A stretch of 64,000 bases of DNA from DAIOEK01 sp963708715 (GTDB lineage: Bacteria > Chloroflexota > Anaerolineae > Anaerolineales > Anaerolineaceae): positions 310,001-374,000 of the forward strand of contig CAVPSU010000001.1 of the NCBI GenBank assembly GCA_963708715.1, given 5' to 3'. The notes under the pieces are model-generated. The model saw nothing but the letters and a program-made list of their open reading frames with translations. It had not been told where the DNA came from and did not search any database. Position 1 is the stretch's first letter, and the number at the start of each line of letters is the position of its first letter. The position numbers were made by a program, and so were the translations under genes. Shown piece by piece: positions 34,181 through 43,365 of the stretch.

Positions 34181-35298
34181 TGGTAGCAATACTTAATGTG
34201 GGTGTAATTTTCGGTGGTCGCTCTGGAGAACATGAGGTCTCCCTTATGTCTGCCAGGTCGGTTATGAATGTCATCGACCGCGAAAAATACCGGATTTTCC
34301 CGATTGCCATAACCCAGGATGGTTCCTGGCGCTGGGGTGAAGATGCGCTCGAGCAATTGTCTGCCAGACACCCGGAAAAATTATCCCCGGCTGCCATATT
34401 CCCCGATGTGTCCCGCCATGGATTGTTCCAGATCCGATCCGAAGCAGGAAAAGAGCTGCTTGAAAAAGTCACCGATCTGGATGTTGTCTTCCCTGTCCTA
34501 CATGGCACCTTTGGTGAAGATGGGACTTTGCAGGGATTATTCGAAATGACAGACATCGCGTATGTCGGTGCGGGGGTGTTGGGATCGTCAGTTGGTATGG
34601 ACAAAGGTCTGTTCAAAGACCTGATGCGTGCCAACGGCATTCCAGTCGTTGATTCCGTCCTTGTGACGCGTGCCATGATCCACAAAGACATGACCAAAGT
34701 GATCGGGTTGGCTGAAGCCCTGTCTCCTTATCCCCTTTTCGTCAAACCTGCCAATCTGGGCTCCTCGGTGGGTATTTCCAAATGCCGGTCCCGGTCAGAC
34801 TTGATGGAAGGGTTAATGGATGCAGCCCGATTCGACCGCCGCGTCCTGATTGAACGTGGTGTGGATGCCCGTGAAATTGAAGTGAGCGTCCTGGGCAATG
34901 ACGATCCAAAAGCATCCGTCGCAGGAGAAATTCGACCGGGAGCGGACTTCTACTCTTATGACGCGAAATATATCCTGGACAACTCTGAGCTCATCATCCC
35001 CGCTCCCCTCAGCGGTGAGTTGATGAAGAATATCCGAAATACCGCTGTCCAAGCCTTTATCGCCGCGGATTGTGCTGGAATGGCTAGAGTGGACTTTTTA
35101 CTCGATAAGACAACCGGTGAGTATTATCTCAATGAGATCAATACGATTCCCGGTTTTACTAAGATATCGATGTATCCGAAATTGTGGGAAGCCACAGGAT
35201 TGGCTTACCCGCAATTGATCGATCGATTGATCGACTTAGCCCTTGAACGCAAAGCAGACCGGGACGCGACCACCCGACAATACAGGAGGGAAGCATGA
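34180..35298 (+). CDS. ddl: D-alanine:D-alanine ligase
   Basis: Makes the D-Ala-D-Ala dipeptide used by MurF. The 372-aa ATP-grasp enzyme has the family start GVIFGGRSGEHEVSLMSARS, VFPVLHGTFGEDGTLQGLFE, KPANLGSSVGISKC, and the C-terminal YYLNEINTIPGFTKISMYPK. DlgA/VanA-type features are not evident. It lies directly upstream of ftsQ with an ATGA overlap. Confidence 0.95.
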   Translation: MVAILNVGVIFGGRSGEHEVSLMSARSVMNVIDREKYRIFPIAITQDGSWRWGEDALEQLSARHPEKLSPAAIFPDVSRHGLFQIRSEAGKELLEKVTDLDVVFPVLHGTFGEDGTLQGLFEMTDIAYVGAGVLGSSVGMDKGLFKDLMRANGIPVVDSVLVTRAMIHKDMTKVIGLAEALSPYPLFVKPANLGSSVGISKCRSRSDLMEGLMDAARFDRRVLIERGVDAREIEVSVLGNDDPKASVAGEIRPGADFYSYDAKYILDNSELIIPAPLSGELMKNIRNTAVQAFIAADCAGMARVDFLLDKTTGEYYLNEINTIPGFTKISMYPKLWEATGLAYPQLIDRLIDLALERKADRDATTRQYRREA

Positions 35299-36344
35299 CG
35301 ACCACACTACGCCACTCCGCAAGTCGAGCGGATCATGTCCGTTCACGACGGGCAAAAGACATCAAACAAAGGGTTGTCATAGCCAGCGACAGCGCCCGGA
35401 TGCCTGGTCGCTACACGCCAATTGTTTCCCGCAACGAACCGGATACAGTTCCCATCCTGCAACAAGCGCATAAGAAAGGTCGTCGAAAATTCTATCTCCC
35501 ACTGTCAGGTGGCGCCGAGATCCGTCTGCCCGCAATCACTATCCTCAAACCGGGCTGGCGATTGGTTTCTTCACTTATTCTGGTCTTTTGTGCGTTGGGA
35601 ATTTATGCCATGTGGACGCAGCCGTTCTTTCGAATCAGCAATGTTAAGCTGATGGGAGCAAATCGTGTCACCCTCGAAGAAGTACAAAAATTGGTACCTA
35701 TGAATGGGCAGCGGATGCTCACCATCCTGCCTGCGCAAATTTCGCGGGTGGTCCAAAACGCATATCCCGTCTTATCCAATGTGAAAGTCAGCCTCGGCTT
35801 CCCGGGCGTGGTCTATGTTCGGGTGCAGGAACGAGAACCTGTGCTGCAATGGCAACAAGGCGGATCCACCCAATGGATCTCTGCGGATGGAATTGCCTTC
35901 GAACCGAAAGGTGAAGCCAAAGAATTGGTCACAGTCACCGCGGCAGGTGCCCCCCCGACCGGTAAGATCAACCTGACACTGGTCTCACAGGAGAGTCGAA
36001 AATCCCTTGCCAGCCTGATCATCAAACCGGAAGACCTGGTTGACCCGTTGTCTCAGCCTTTGAACCCTCCCCGCGCATTCATCGATCCTCAAATGATCCC
36101 TGCCATTCAGGCGATGGCGAAACAAATTCCTGAGGGTGTTCAACTGGAATACCACCCGACCTATGGTCTTGGCTGGACTGACCCCCAGGGTTGGAACGTC
36201 TTCTTCGGATTGAATCCGAATGATATGCCACAGAAATTAACTATGTACCGCGAAATCATTGCGAAATTGGAAGCTCGGGGAGAAAAACCTTCCCTTGTCT
36301 CGATGGAAAATCTCTATGCACCTTATTACCGGATGGAGCAATAA
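35295..36344 (+). CDS. ftsQ: Cell division protein FtsQ/DivIB
   Basis: A bitopic divisome protein that links early and late division proteins. The 349-aa product has a long, basic cytoplasmic N-terminus (about 90 residues, TLRHSASRADHVRSRRAKD), one membrane segment at about residues 92-112 (LVSSLILVFCALGIYAMW) and a POTRA domain starting FFRISNVKLMGANRVTLEEV. A beta domain follows, with an insertion rich in Pro and Lys. Position before ftsA and ftsZ is classic. It starts inside the ddl stop (ATGA). Confidence 0.9.
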   Translation: MTTTLRHSASRADHVRSRRAKDIKQRVVIASDSARMPGRYTPIVSRNEPDTVPILQQAHKKGRRKFYLPLSGGAEIRLPAITILKPGWRLVSSLILVFCALGIYAMWTQPFFRISNVKLMGANRVTLEEVQKLVPMNGQRMLTILPAQISRVVQNAYPVLSNVKVSLGFPGVVYVRVQEREPVLQWQQGGSTQWISADGIAFEPKGEAKELVTVTAAGAPPTGKINLTLVSQESRKSLASLIIKPEDLVDPLSQPLNPPRAFIDPQMIPAIQAMAKQIPEGVQLEYHPTYGLGWTDPQGWNVFFGLNPNDMPQKLTMYREIIAKLEARGEKPSLVSMENLYAPYYRMEQ

Positions 36345-36346
36345 CT

Positions 36347-37582
36347 ATGGACGAACCGATTGTAGTGGGTATTGATGTAGGTACATCCAAAGTTTGCACT
36401 CTGGTCGCCAGGGTGGAAGGAGAACGCAGCCTGCGTATTTTGGGTGTGGGAATCGAACCTTCCCAGGGCATCAAGAAAGGTACAGTTGTTGATATATCGG
36501 CAGCCACCCAATCCATCGCCCGTTCCGTGGAAAAAGCAGAGCGCTCATCCGGGCTTGAGATCACATCAGCAATCGTGAGTCTGGCAGGATCCCATGTCTC
36601 ATCCGTGAACAGCCGTGGTGTGGTGGGAATCGCCGGTCGGGTGATCGATCACAACGATGTAGCTCGCGCACTCGAAGCCGCCCAGGCAGTCGCCATCCCC
36701 CATAACCGTGAGATCATCCACGTCATCCAGCGCAGCTTTACGGTGGATGGGCAGGATGGAATCCATATGCCGATCGGAATGCACGGCTTCCGCCTGGAAG
36801 TGGAAGCCCACATTATCACTGCGGCTGCTGCCACTGTGGAAAATATTCGTCAGGCAGTCAGCTCTGCCGGCGTGCAAACGGCACAATTTGTACTCAACCC
36901 ACTGGCTTCGGGAGAGGTAGTCCTCTCCGAGACCGAACGTCAAATGGGTGCAGTAGTCGTCGATATCGGCGCTGGCACCACCAGTATGGCTGTATATATC
37001 GATGGCGATGTATGGCACACCATGGTTCTCGGTGTCGGTGGCAGCATGATCACCAGCGATATCGCTCACGGCTTGCGTTTACCCATCTCGCAGGCGGAAG
37101 AACTGAAATTACAGCATGGGTACGCCCAAATGGATGAAGTCACTGATGAAGATAAGTTCACCATTCGGGCTTTCGGAGAAGATCAACCGATTCAGGTGAG
37201 CCGCAAGGAATTGGCTGAGATCATCGAGGCGCGCACGGAAGAAATCTTCTCATTGCTCCTGCAGGAGATAAAACGCAGCGGATATGATGGTCTGCTGCCC
37301 GCAGGTATGGTTCTAACCGGAGGCACCAGCCAGATGCCCGGTATCCGTGGACTGGCAAGCCAGGTGATGGGTTTACCCGTTCGGGTAGCCCGTCCCGAAA
37401 ATCTGCTTGGTCTCACGGATCAGCTATTAGCTCCACCGTATTCAACCAGCGTCGGTCTGCTCTACTGGGCGCTGATGATGAGCGAATCCAATCTCTCACC
37501 CCAAAAACGTGGCACGCAGCATAATCGCGAGCTGCTTCGCTGGGACCAGATCAAGGATTTCCTCAAACGCTTGCTACCTTAA
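36347..37582 (+). CDS. ftsA: Cell division protein FtsA
   Basis: Actin-like ATPase that tethers FtsZ to the membrane. The 411-aa product has the phosphate-1 motif VVGIDVGTSKVCTLVARVEG, the SHS2 (1C) region around residues 85-165, VVVDIGAGTTSMAVYIDGDV (phosphate 2) and VLTGGTSQMPGIRGLASQVM. The C-terminus RWDQIKDFLKRLLP is the amphipathic membrane-targeting helix. Two bp separate it from ftsQ and a 63-bp gap with a promoter-like element leads to ftsZ. Confidence 0.95.
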   Translation: MDEPIVVGIDVGTSKVCTLVARVEGERSLRILGVGIEPSQGIKKGTVVDISAATQSIARSVEKAERSSGLEITSAIVSLAGSHVSSVNSRGVVGIAGRVIDHNDVARALEAAQAVAIPHNREIIHVIQRSFTVDGQDGIHMPIGMHGFRLEVEAHIITAAAATVENIRQAVSSAGVQTAQFVLNPLASGEVVLSETERQMGAVVVDIGAGTTSMAVYIDGDVWHTMVLGVGGSMITSDIAHGLRLPISQAEELKLQHGYAQMDEVTDEDKFTIRAFGEDQPIQVSRKELAEIIEARTEEIFSLLLQEIKRSGYDGLLPAGMVLTGGTSQMPGIRGLASQVMGLPVRVARPENLLGLTDQLLAPPYSTSVGLLYWALMMSESNLSPQKRGTQHNRELLRWDQIKDFLKRLLP

Positions 37583-37601
37583 AATTCGTAGCTATTTTCG
37601 G

Positions 37602-37629
37602 TTGCGTCAATAATCATTTCGCATAGAAT
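37602..37629 (+). promoter_or_regulatory. Possible internal promoter before ftsZ
   Basis: TTGCGT (37602-37607), a 16-nt spacer and TAGAAT (37624-37629), 17 bp upstream of the ftsZ ATG. It would allow higher ftsZ expression than the rest of the cluster. Confidence 0.5.
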
Positions 37630-37645
37630 AAAAGAGGAGAATAAA

Positions 37646-38797
37646 ATGGATACTACTGCTCAATCAAACTCAGAATCATTTGCCCGCATCAAAGTTGTCG
37701 GAGTTGGTGGTGGCGGGTGCAATGCAGTCAATCGAATGATTGAAGAAGGACTGCATGGCATCGAGTTCATCACCGTCAATACGGACGCGCAAGCCCTGCA
37801 GCTATCCAAAGCGCCAACCAAAGTCCGCATCGGGGATAAAACCACCCGAGGACTTGGCTCAGGCGGTAATCCGGAAGTTGGCCGCAAAGCCGCTGAGGAA
37901 TCTGCTGAAGAGCTTTACGAAGTCCTCAAAGGCAGCGATATGGTCTTCGTCACTGCTGGTATGGGTGGTGGCACCGGGACCGGAGCCGCTCCCATTATTG
38001 CTCAGATCGCCAAAGAAGTGGGCGCGCTGACCATCGGCGTGGTCACACGACCATTCGCCTTCGAGGGATCCCGCCGCGCAGCGAATTCTGAAGCTGGCGC
38101 CACCCGTCTGAAGGAACACGCAGATACCCTCATTGTCATTCCCAATGACCGCCTGCTCTCCATTGTCGATAAACGCGCCAGCCTGCCGGAAGCGTTTAAG
38201 AAGGCAGATGATGTGCTTCGCCAGGGTATTCAGGGTATTTCCGAATTGATCACCGTCCCCGGGCTGATCAACCTGGACTTCGCAGATGTGCGCACTATCA
38301 TGTCCGAAGGCGGCGCAGCTCTCATGGCTGTCGGCAACGCCTCTGGTGAAGATCGTGCACGCATTGCCGCGGAACAGGCGATCTCCAGTGAACTGCTCGA
38401 CATCACCATCAACGGTGCCCGCGGTATTCTCTTCAATGTGACCGGTGGAACCAACCTGACCCTGTTTGAGGTCAACCAGGCTGCCGCGATCATCAAAGAA
38501 ACTGCCCACCCCGAGGTGAACCTCATCTTCGGCGCTGTCATTGATCCTGCCATGAAAGACGATCTGCGCATCACCGTCATCGCAACCGGGTTCGAGCGCT
38601 CCGGGATCAAACCAGTGGAACGACCTAAGCTGGTCGAGCAACCCCAGCCGATTCAGATATCTCAACCGGCTCGTGTTCTCCAATCCGTGGAAGTCGACCG
38701 CCAGTCAGTTCCCGCCATGGTGGATTACTCTTCCAAGATCGTGAATACGGACGATCTCGAGATCCCCGCTTTCATTCGCCGCCGCCAGATCCGGTAG
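37646..38797 (+). CDS. ftsZ: Cell division protein FtsZ
   Basis: Tubulin-like GTPase that forms the division ring. The 383-aa product has GVGGGGCNAVNRMIEEGLHG, the tubulin signature GMGGGTGTGAAPIIAQIAKE, NDRLLSIVDKRASLPEAF and the T7-loop LINLDFADVRTIMSEGGAA. A short linker precedes the conserved C-terminal peptide DDLEIPAFIRRRQIR, which binds FtsA. AGAGGAG lies before the ATG. A terminator follows the stop. Confidence 0.97.
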   Translation: MDTTAQSNSESFARIKVVGVGGGGCNAVNRMIEEGLHGIEFITVNTDAQALQLSKAPTKVRIGDKTTRGLGSGGNPEVGRKAAEESAEELYEVLKGSDMVFVTAGMGGGTGTGAAPIIAQIAKEVGALTIGVVTRPFAFEGSRRAANSEAGATRLKEHADTLIVIPNDRLLSIVDKRASLPEAFKKADDVLRQGIQGISELITVPGLINLDFADVRTIMSEGGAALMAVGNASGEDRARIAAEQAISSELLDITINGARGILFNVTGGTNLTLFEVNQAAAIIKETAHPEVNLIFGAVIDPAMKDDLRITVIATGFERSGIKPVERPKLVEQPQPIQISQPARVLQSVEVDRQSVPAMVDYSSKIVNTDDLEIPAFIRRRQIR

Positions 38798-38835
38798 TAT
38801 CCATTTAAGCAATTTATCGGTACACATTTTCCTGG

Positions 38836-38863
38836 GCGCCCTCTCCTACGGAGGGCGCTTTTT
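38836..38863 (+). terminator. Terminator of the dcw cluster
   Basis: GCGCCCTC / GAGGGCGC with a 7-nt loop followed by TTTTT, 39 bp after the ftsZ stop. Confidence 0.9.
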
Positions 38864-38877
38864 CGTTGTTGCATGAT

Positions 38878-39267
38878 GTCATTCTGAGGAGCATCTCGCC
38901 ATGTCATTCTGAGGAGCGCAGCACTATGTCATTCTGAGGAGCGCAGCGACGAAGAATCTCTCCGAGACTCAGGCGTACTCGTGCCTGCGCAGAGATGCTT
39001 GAGCCCATCGGGATGCAGGATGACAGATGATGAGCAAGTCATTCTGAGGAGCGCAGCAACGAAGAATCTCTTGGAGACTCAGGCGTACTCGTGCCATCGT
39101 AGAGATGCTTCGCCCTATCAGGCTCAGCATGACAGATGATGAGCAAGTCATTCTGAGCTGCTTTACAGCGAAGAATCTCTCCGAAGCTCAGGCGAACCCG
39201 GGCCTGCGCAGGGATCCTTCACCCATTCAGGGTTCAGGATGACCACAATACGATGGCTCAGCATGAC
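38878..39267. repeat. Array of ~97-bp elements with GTCAT-CTGAG terminal inverted repeats
   Basis: Three full units (38928-39024, 39038-39133, 39147-39243) begin GTCATTCTGAG and end CAGGATGAC or CTCAGCATGAC, so the ends are imperfect inverted repeats of each other. Units are separated by the same 13-nt spacer AGATGATGAGCAA. Two truncated starts (38878, 38903) and one truncated end (39251-39267) flank them. The inside carries GAAGAATCTC and GAGATGCTT arms that also pair. No coding sequence is present. It looks like a MITE- or REP-like palindromic family. Confidence 0.85.
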
Positions 39268-39275
39268 CGCAAAAC

Positions 39276-39311
39276 CAGTGACCTGTTTTCTGATCTCCGA
39301 TTACCGGTTTC
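39276..39311. repeat. Degenerate 7-bp tandem repeat
   Basis: CCAGTGA CCTGTTT TCTGATC TCCGATT ACCGGTT: five heptamers with a loose YC-x-GTTx pattern. Similar heptamer tracts lie at 54324-54351 and 61721-61748. Confidence 0.5.
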
Positions 39312-39391
39312 TATCCTTTCGCCCCAACATTAGAAACCTTAAATATTTGTTTATGCGCAATTAATTTAAGAGTACTGTCGTTATTCTTGCT

Positions 39392-39420
39392 TGCTTTGTC
39401 CATTCGCCTGTGCTAAAATG
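39392..39420 (+). promoter_or_regulatory. Promoter of nrdR-nrdJ
   Basis: TTGCTT (39392-39397), a 17-nt spacer and TAAAAT (39415-39420). The expected start near 39427 gives a leader of about 76 nt. Confidence 0.65.
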
Positions 39421-39440
39421 TTGCCACGTAACTAAATAAA

Positions 39441-39477
39441 GGGGGTTTTCGTCGGGGTACCCCCATATACGGGGGTA
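39441..39477 (+). promoter_or_regulatory. G/C-rich alternative hairpins in the nrdR leader
   Basis: TACCCCC (39458-39464) pairs with GGGGGTA (39471-39477) around ATATAC, but the same C-tract can pair with GGGGG at 39441-39445. GGGGTACCCC (39454-39463) is also a DNA palindrome. The A/T-centred dyad loosely resembles an NrdR box; a switchable leader is the other reading. Confidence 0.5.
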
Positions 39478-39502
39478 TGTTCCTTAACCTGGAGGCGAAT
39501 CG

Positions 39503-39952
39503 ATGAGATGTCCGTACTGCAACAGTTGGGATTCAAAAGTCATCGATACCACCCATGATGCCAAGGGGGGCGTCCGCCGCCGCCGGGAATGTGAGGTCTG
39601 CGGCAAACGTTACAGTACCTACGAACGCGCGATCAAAACTGCGCCGCTCATCGTCAAACAGGACGGCTCACGCGAAGAATTTGAACGCGAGAAACTCCTG
39701 CGCGGATTGCGGATCGCCTGCGCTAAACGACCTGTCTCTGCCGCCGACATCGACCGGTTGGTCGGAGAAGTGGAAACTCAGCTCGAAAAAATGGGAAAGG
39801 CGGAGGTAACATCCAGAACCGTGGGCGATCTCATCATCGCCGGCTTGAAACAATTGGACCACATCGCGTATATCCGGTATGCCATTGTCTACCTCAACCT
39901 GGGGGACCTGCGTTCCATCCGTGATGAAATTGACCGCTTATTGGAAGGATAA
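39503..39952 (+). CDS. nrdR: Transcriptional repressor NrdR
   Basis: NrdR senses ATP/dATP and represses ribonucleotide reductase genes. The 149-aa product has the N-terminal zinc ribbon (MRCPYCNSWDSKVIDT, CEVCGKRYSTYERA) and the ATP-cone domain (VKQDGSREEFEREKLLRGLR to AYIRYAIVYLNLGDL). Length is normal. GGAGG lies before the ATG. It is followed 6 bp later by the reductase it probably controls. Confidence 0.96.
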   Translation: MRCPYCNSWDSKVIDTTHDAKGGVRRRRECEVCGKRYSTYERAIKTAPLIVKQDGSREEFEREKLLRGLRIACAKRPVSAADIDRLVGEVETQLEKMGKAEVTSRTVGDLIIAGLKQLDHIAYIRYAIVYLNLGDLRSIRDEIDRLLEG

Positions 39953-39958
39953 CTATTA

Positions 39959-42555
39959 ATGGAATCAATACCCACCACAACCAAGTCCGGACTTCTGCCA
40001 ACCCCTCCCCCACCAGCGGATCTGCCGCCGGTCCAATTGACCGAGAATGCCCGCCAGGTGCTCATGAAGCGCTACGTCCGCCGCGGTGACGACGGCAAAC
40101 CGTGCGAGACCGTCGAAGAGATGTTCTGGCGGGTGGCCTACCACGTCGCCAAGGTCGAGGAAACCTGGCAGGGCGATGTCGATGCCCGCGCCCTCGAATA
40201 TTACCACCTTCTCACCACCAAGAAATTCTTCCCCAATTCCCCCACCTTCACCGGCGCCGGCACCCCCCTGGGACAGCTGGCTGCCTGTTTCGTCCTGCCC
40301 ATCACCGATGACATGGGCCGCAGACTCCGCCGGCATCTTCCAGACCCTGCGCGACGCCGCCCTCATCCAGCAGACCGGCGGCGGCAACGGCTTCTCCTTC
40401 TCACGCCTGCGCCCGAAGGGCATCACTGGTCAAACTCCTCCGCCGGACAGGCCACCGGACCGGTCGGCTTCCTGCGCGTCTACGACCACGCCTTCGGCGA
40501 GATCGCCCAGGGCGGCACCCGCCGCGGCGCCAACATGGCCGTCCTGCGCGTGGACCACCCGGATGTGGAAGATTTCATCACCTGCAAGACCAACGAGAAC
40601 GCCGATCACCAACTTCAACATCTCGGTCGGCATCACCGACGCCTTCATGCACGCCGTCGAAGAACGACGCCGATTGGGACCTGCTCTTCCCCGATGTCGC
40701 CAGCCCCGACTACCGCAAGTTCAACGGCACCCTCGAGCAGGCCGACGCCAGGCCGGCATCCCCATCAAGGTCTATCAAGACCGTGCGCGCCCGCGACCTG
40801 TTCGACAAGATCGTCACGCCAGGCCCACCACAACGGCGAGCCGGGCGTGCTCTTCCTGGATGCCGCCAACCGCTCCAACCCCGTCCCGCACCTGTACCCA
40901 CTGGAAGCCACCAATCCGTGCGGCGAGCAGTGGCTCGGACCCTACGAGAACTGCTGCCTGGCTCGGTCAACCTGGCCGAGCACCTGCGGCCCGGACGGCA
41001 CGGTGGATTGGGAAGAACTGCGCCAGCAGCGTGGTCCTCTCGACCCGCTTCCTGGATGACGTGGTCGACGCCAACGCGTACGTGCCGGCCGTGCCCCAGC
41101 TGCAAGGAAGCCGCCCACCGCGCCCGCCGCATCGGCCTGGGCATCATGGGCCTGGCGCGACCTGATGTACCACTGCGGCGTCCGCTACGGCTCGCACGAG
41201 GGCCAGGAGTTCGCGCGCAGGTGATGGAGTTCGTGCGCTACCACTGCCATGCAGACCAGCATCGAGCTGGCCGAGGCAGCGCGGCGCCTTCCCCGCCATC
41301 GACGGCTCGCATCTACGACCCGAGCAACCTGACCTGGCACGCCGCCCGTCCCCGCTCGTGCCCTATGGCCACGACTGGGGCCGCCCGGCCGTCGATTGGG
41401 ACGTCATCACCGCCGGCATCCGCAAGCACGGCATCCGCAACGCCGCCCAGACCACCGTCGCCCCCACCGGCACCATCGCCACCGTCGCCGGCTGCGAAGG
41501 CTACGGCTGCGAGCCGGTCTTCGCCCTGGCCTACATCCGCCACGTCAACGACAACGGCAAGGACCTGCAGCTGACCTACGCCAGCCCGCTCTTCGAGGAG
41601 GCGCTCGAAGCCGCCGGGCTCGAACCCGGAAATGCGCCAGGAGATCGTCGAGACAGGTCATGCGCGACGGCACCTGCCAGCACGTCGAGCGAGCTGCCCG
41701 CAGACAGTGCGCGACGCCGTTCGTCGTCTCCGCCGACATCACCGCCGAGGAGCACGTGCGCATGCAGGCCGCCCTGCAGGCCTTCGTGGATAACACCCTC
41801 TCGAAGACGATCAACTTCCCCCCGGCGCCACCGCAGAGGACGTGGCCACCGCCTACATGCTGGCCTGGGAGCTGGGCTGCAAGGGCATCACCGTCTACGT
41901 GACCGGCTCGCGCGACAAGGTGGTGCTGGAGACCCACGCCACCGCCTCCGGCAAGCAGAAATTACTGGATGGCGCCTCCGCTGAGATCACTTCCCGCCGA
42001 CGGGCAGTTCCCGATCTGGCACGAAAGCAAGAAGCCGCGCCCGCGCTCCCTGCCCGGCTACACCTACCCATCGAGACGCCGCTGGGCAAGGCCTTCGTCA
42101 CCATCAACGAGAACGGCGGCGGACCAGCCCTTCGAGGTCTTCATCAACACCGCCAAGGCCGGCTCGGAGACCGCCGCCGTCTCCGAAGCCATCGGCCGCC
42201 TGATCTCGCTACATCCTGCGCCTGGCCTCCCCGGTCGAACCACGCGCCCGCCTGCAGGAAGTCTTCCGCCAGTTGGCCGGCATCGGCGGCGGACGCTCGC
42301 TCGGCTTCGGCCCCAACCGCGTGCGCTCCCTGCCGGATGGCGTCGCCCAGGTCCTGGACGAGTACCTGGAGCAGAACGTGGATACCAACGGGATCCGCGA
42401 TCTTCTCGAACCATGGCGTGAAGCCTGAAGCGGATCCTGCCGCCGACCAGCTCATGCTCAAGATCGGCGACCTGTGCCCCGAGTGCGGCGAGGCAGCCGT
42501 GGTGAACGAGGAAGGCTGCCGCAAGTGCTACGCCTGCGGGTATAGCGAGTGCTAG
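39959..42555 (+). pseudogene. nrdJ: Class II (B12-dependent) ribonucleoside-diphosphate reductase with many frameshifts
   Basis: Reduces ribonucleotides using adenosylcobalamin. Family segments are present in order but in changing frames: GIFQTLRDAALIQQTGGGNG and GFLRVYDHAFGEIAQGGTRR, then ITNFNISVGITDAF, NPCGEQWLGPYENC, STRFLDDVVDANAY, RIGLGIMGLA, APTGTIATVAGCEGYGCEPV, and a C-terminal zinc-type end LCPECGEAAVVNEEGC. I count at least 14 frame changes between 40315 and 41290, mostly one extra base, and more follow. The peptide sequence between indels is well conserved, so the damage is recent or artificial. The stretch is visibly more GC-rich than its neighbours. A badly polished gap fill, a chimeric read or a fresh pseudogene could each explain it. 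Confidence 0.85.
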
Positions 42556-42579
42556 AGTAATATCCCTCCCTTGTATGGA

Positions 42580-42919
42580 TCCCCCCTCCCCCCCTTGATA
42601 AGGGGGGCTTTTATTCCTTTCCCCCTTACTAAGGGGGCTGGTTTTTGTCCCCCTTACTAAGGGAGGCTGGTTCTTGTCCCCCTTACTAAGGGGGATTGAG
42701 GGGGATTCTGGTTCTGTCCCGTTTCCTAAGGGAGGCTGGCGGATGTTGTCCCCCTTACTAAGGGGGATTGAGGGGGATTTTGGTTCTGTCCCGTTTCCTA
42801 AGGGAGGCTGGCGGATGTTGTCCCCCTTGATAAGGGAGGCTGGGGGGTGTTGTCCCCCTTGATAAGGGAGGCTGGCGGATGTTGTCCCCCTTACTAAGGG
42901 GGAAAGAGGGGGATTCCCA
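42580..42919. repeat. Array of CCCCCTT-(AC/GA)-TAAGGGGG palindromes
   Basis: About nine palindromic cores CCCCCTTACTAAGGG or CCCCCTTGATAAGGG occur in nested tandem units. They start at 42620, 42648, 42677, 42749, 42821, 42853 and 42885, giving spacings of 28, 29, 72, 72, 32 and 32 bp. The 72-bp units add GATTGAGGGGGATT and a second core, CCCGTTTCCTAAGGGAGG. The left edge reads GATCCCCCCTCCCCCCC and the right edge GAAAGAGGGGGATTC, so the whole array has inverted ends. It directly precedes the DUF559 gene. A single core flanked the same way lies at 43366-43395 behind that gene. Confidence 0.85.
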
Positions 42920-42940
42920 CTCATCGTATACAATTAACCC

Positions 42941-43327
42941 ATGCCCAAACTGATCCAATCCAAATTCTTCCTTCCCTACAACCCGGCCTTGAAAGAAAAA
43001 GCCCGCACCCTACGCAATAACATGACCCCCGCCGAAAAACACTTGTGGTATGACTATCTCAGCCGCCACACCCTCCGCTTTCTGCGCCAACGTCCCATCG
43101 ACAACTACATTGTGGATTTCTACTGCCCGGAACTGAGACTGGTGATCGAAGTGGATGGCGACACCCATTTCTCGGACCAGGCGGAGAGTGATGACGCAGA
43201 AAGAACAAAGGTTTTAGAATCGCATGGGTTGAAGGTGATACGGTTTACGAATTGGGAGATCATGGCGCAATTTGATGGGGTGATTGGTTCGATCGAGGAG
43301 TCCATCGCGGGGATCGGTTCGGGGTAG
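42941..43327 (+). CDS. DUF559 / Vsr-like PD-(D/E)XK endonuclease
   Basis: A 128-aa protein of the DUF559 family, related to very-short-patch-repair endonucleases. MTPAEKHLWYDYLSRHTL at residues 28-45 and RPIDNYIVDFYCPELRLVIE, then VDGDTHF, form the nuclease core, with the putative catalytic pattern D-x(9)-E-x-D. The C-terminus (TKVLESHGLKVIRFTNWEIM) is also family-typical. Targets of DUF559 proteins are unknown. The gene is bracketed by palindromic repeats on both sides (42580-42919 and 43366-43395), which suggests a link between nuclease and repeats. There is no clear Shine-Dalgarno site before the ATG. Confidence 0.88.
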   Translation: MPKLIQSKFFLPYNPALKEKARTLRNNMTPAEKHLWYDYLSRHTLRFLRQRPIDNYIVDFYCPELRLVIEVDGDTHFSDQAESDDAERTKVLESHGLKVIRFTNWEIMAQFDGVIGSIEESIAGIGSG

Positions 43328-43365
43328 GAGAACTAACTGAGTTACCATGTTGAATCCCCTATTAG

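Noticed and set aside
37859..38683. A 274-aa minus-strand ORF
   Set aside because: It lies wholly within ftsZ, has no ribosome-binding site or known motif, and reflects codon bias of the sense gene.
42580..42919. CRISPR array
   Set aside because: The repeats are palindromic with short, repeated and non-unique spacers, and no cas genes are present. The same holds for the arrays at 9406-9720 and 38878-39267.
42064..42933. A 289-aa minus-strand ORF with PPLSPLSKGD-like repeats
   Set aside because: It is the translation of the palindrome array plus the antisense of nrdJ; the repeated peptide comes from the DNA repeat.
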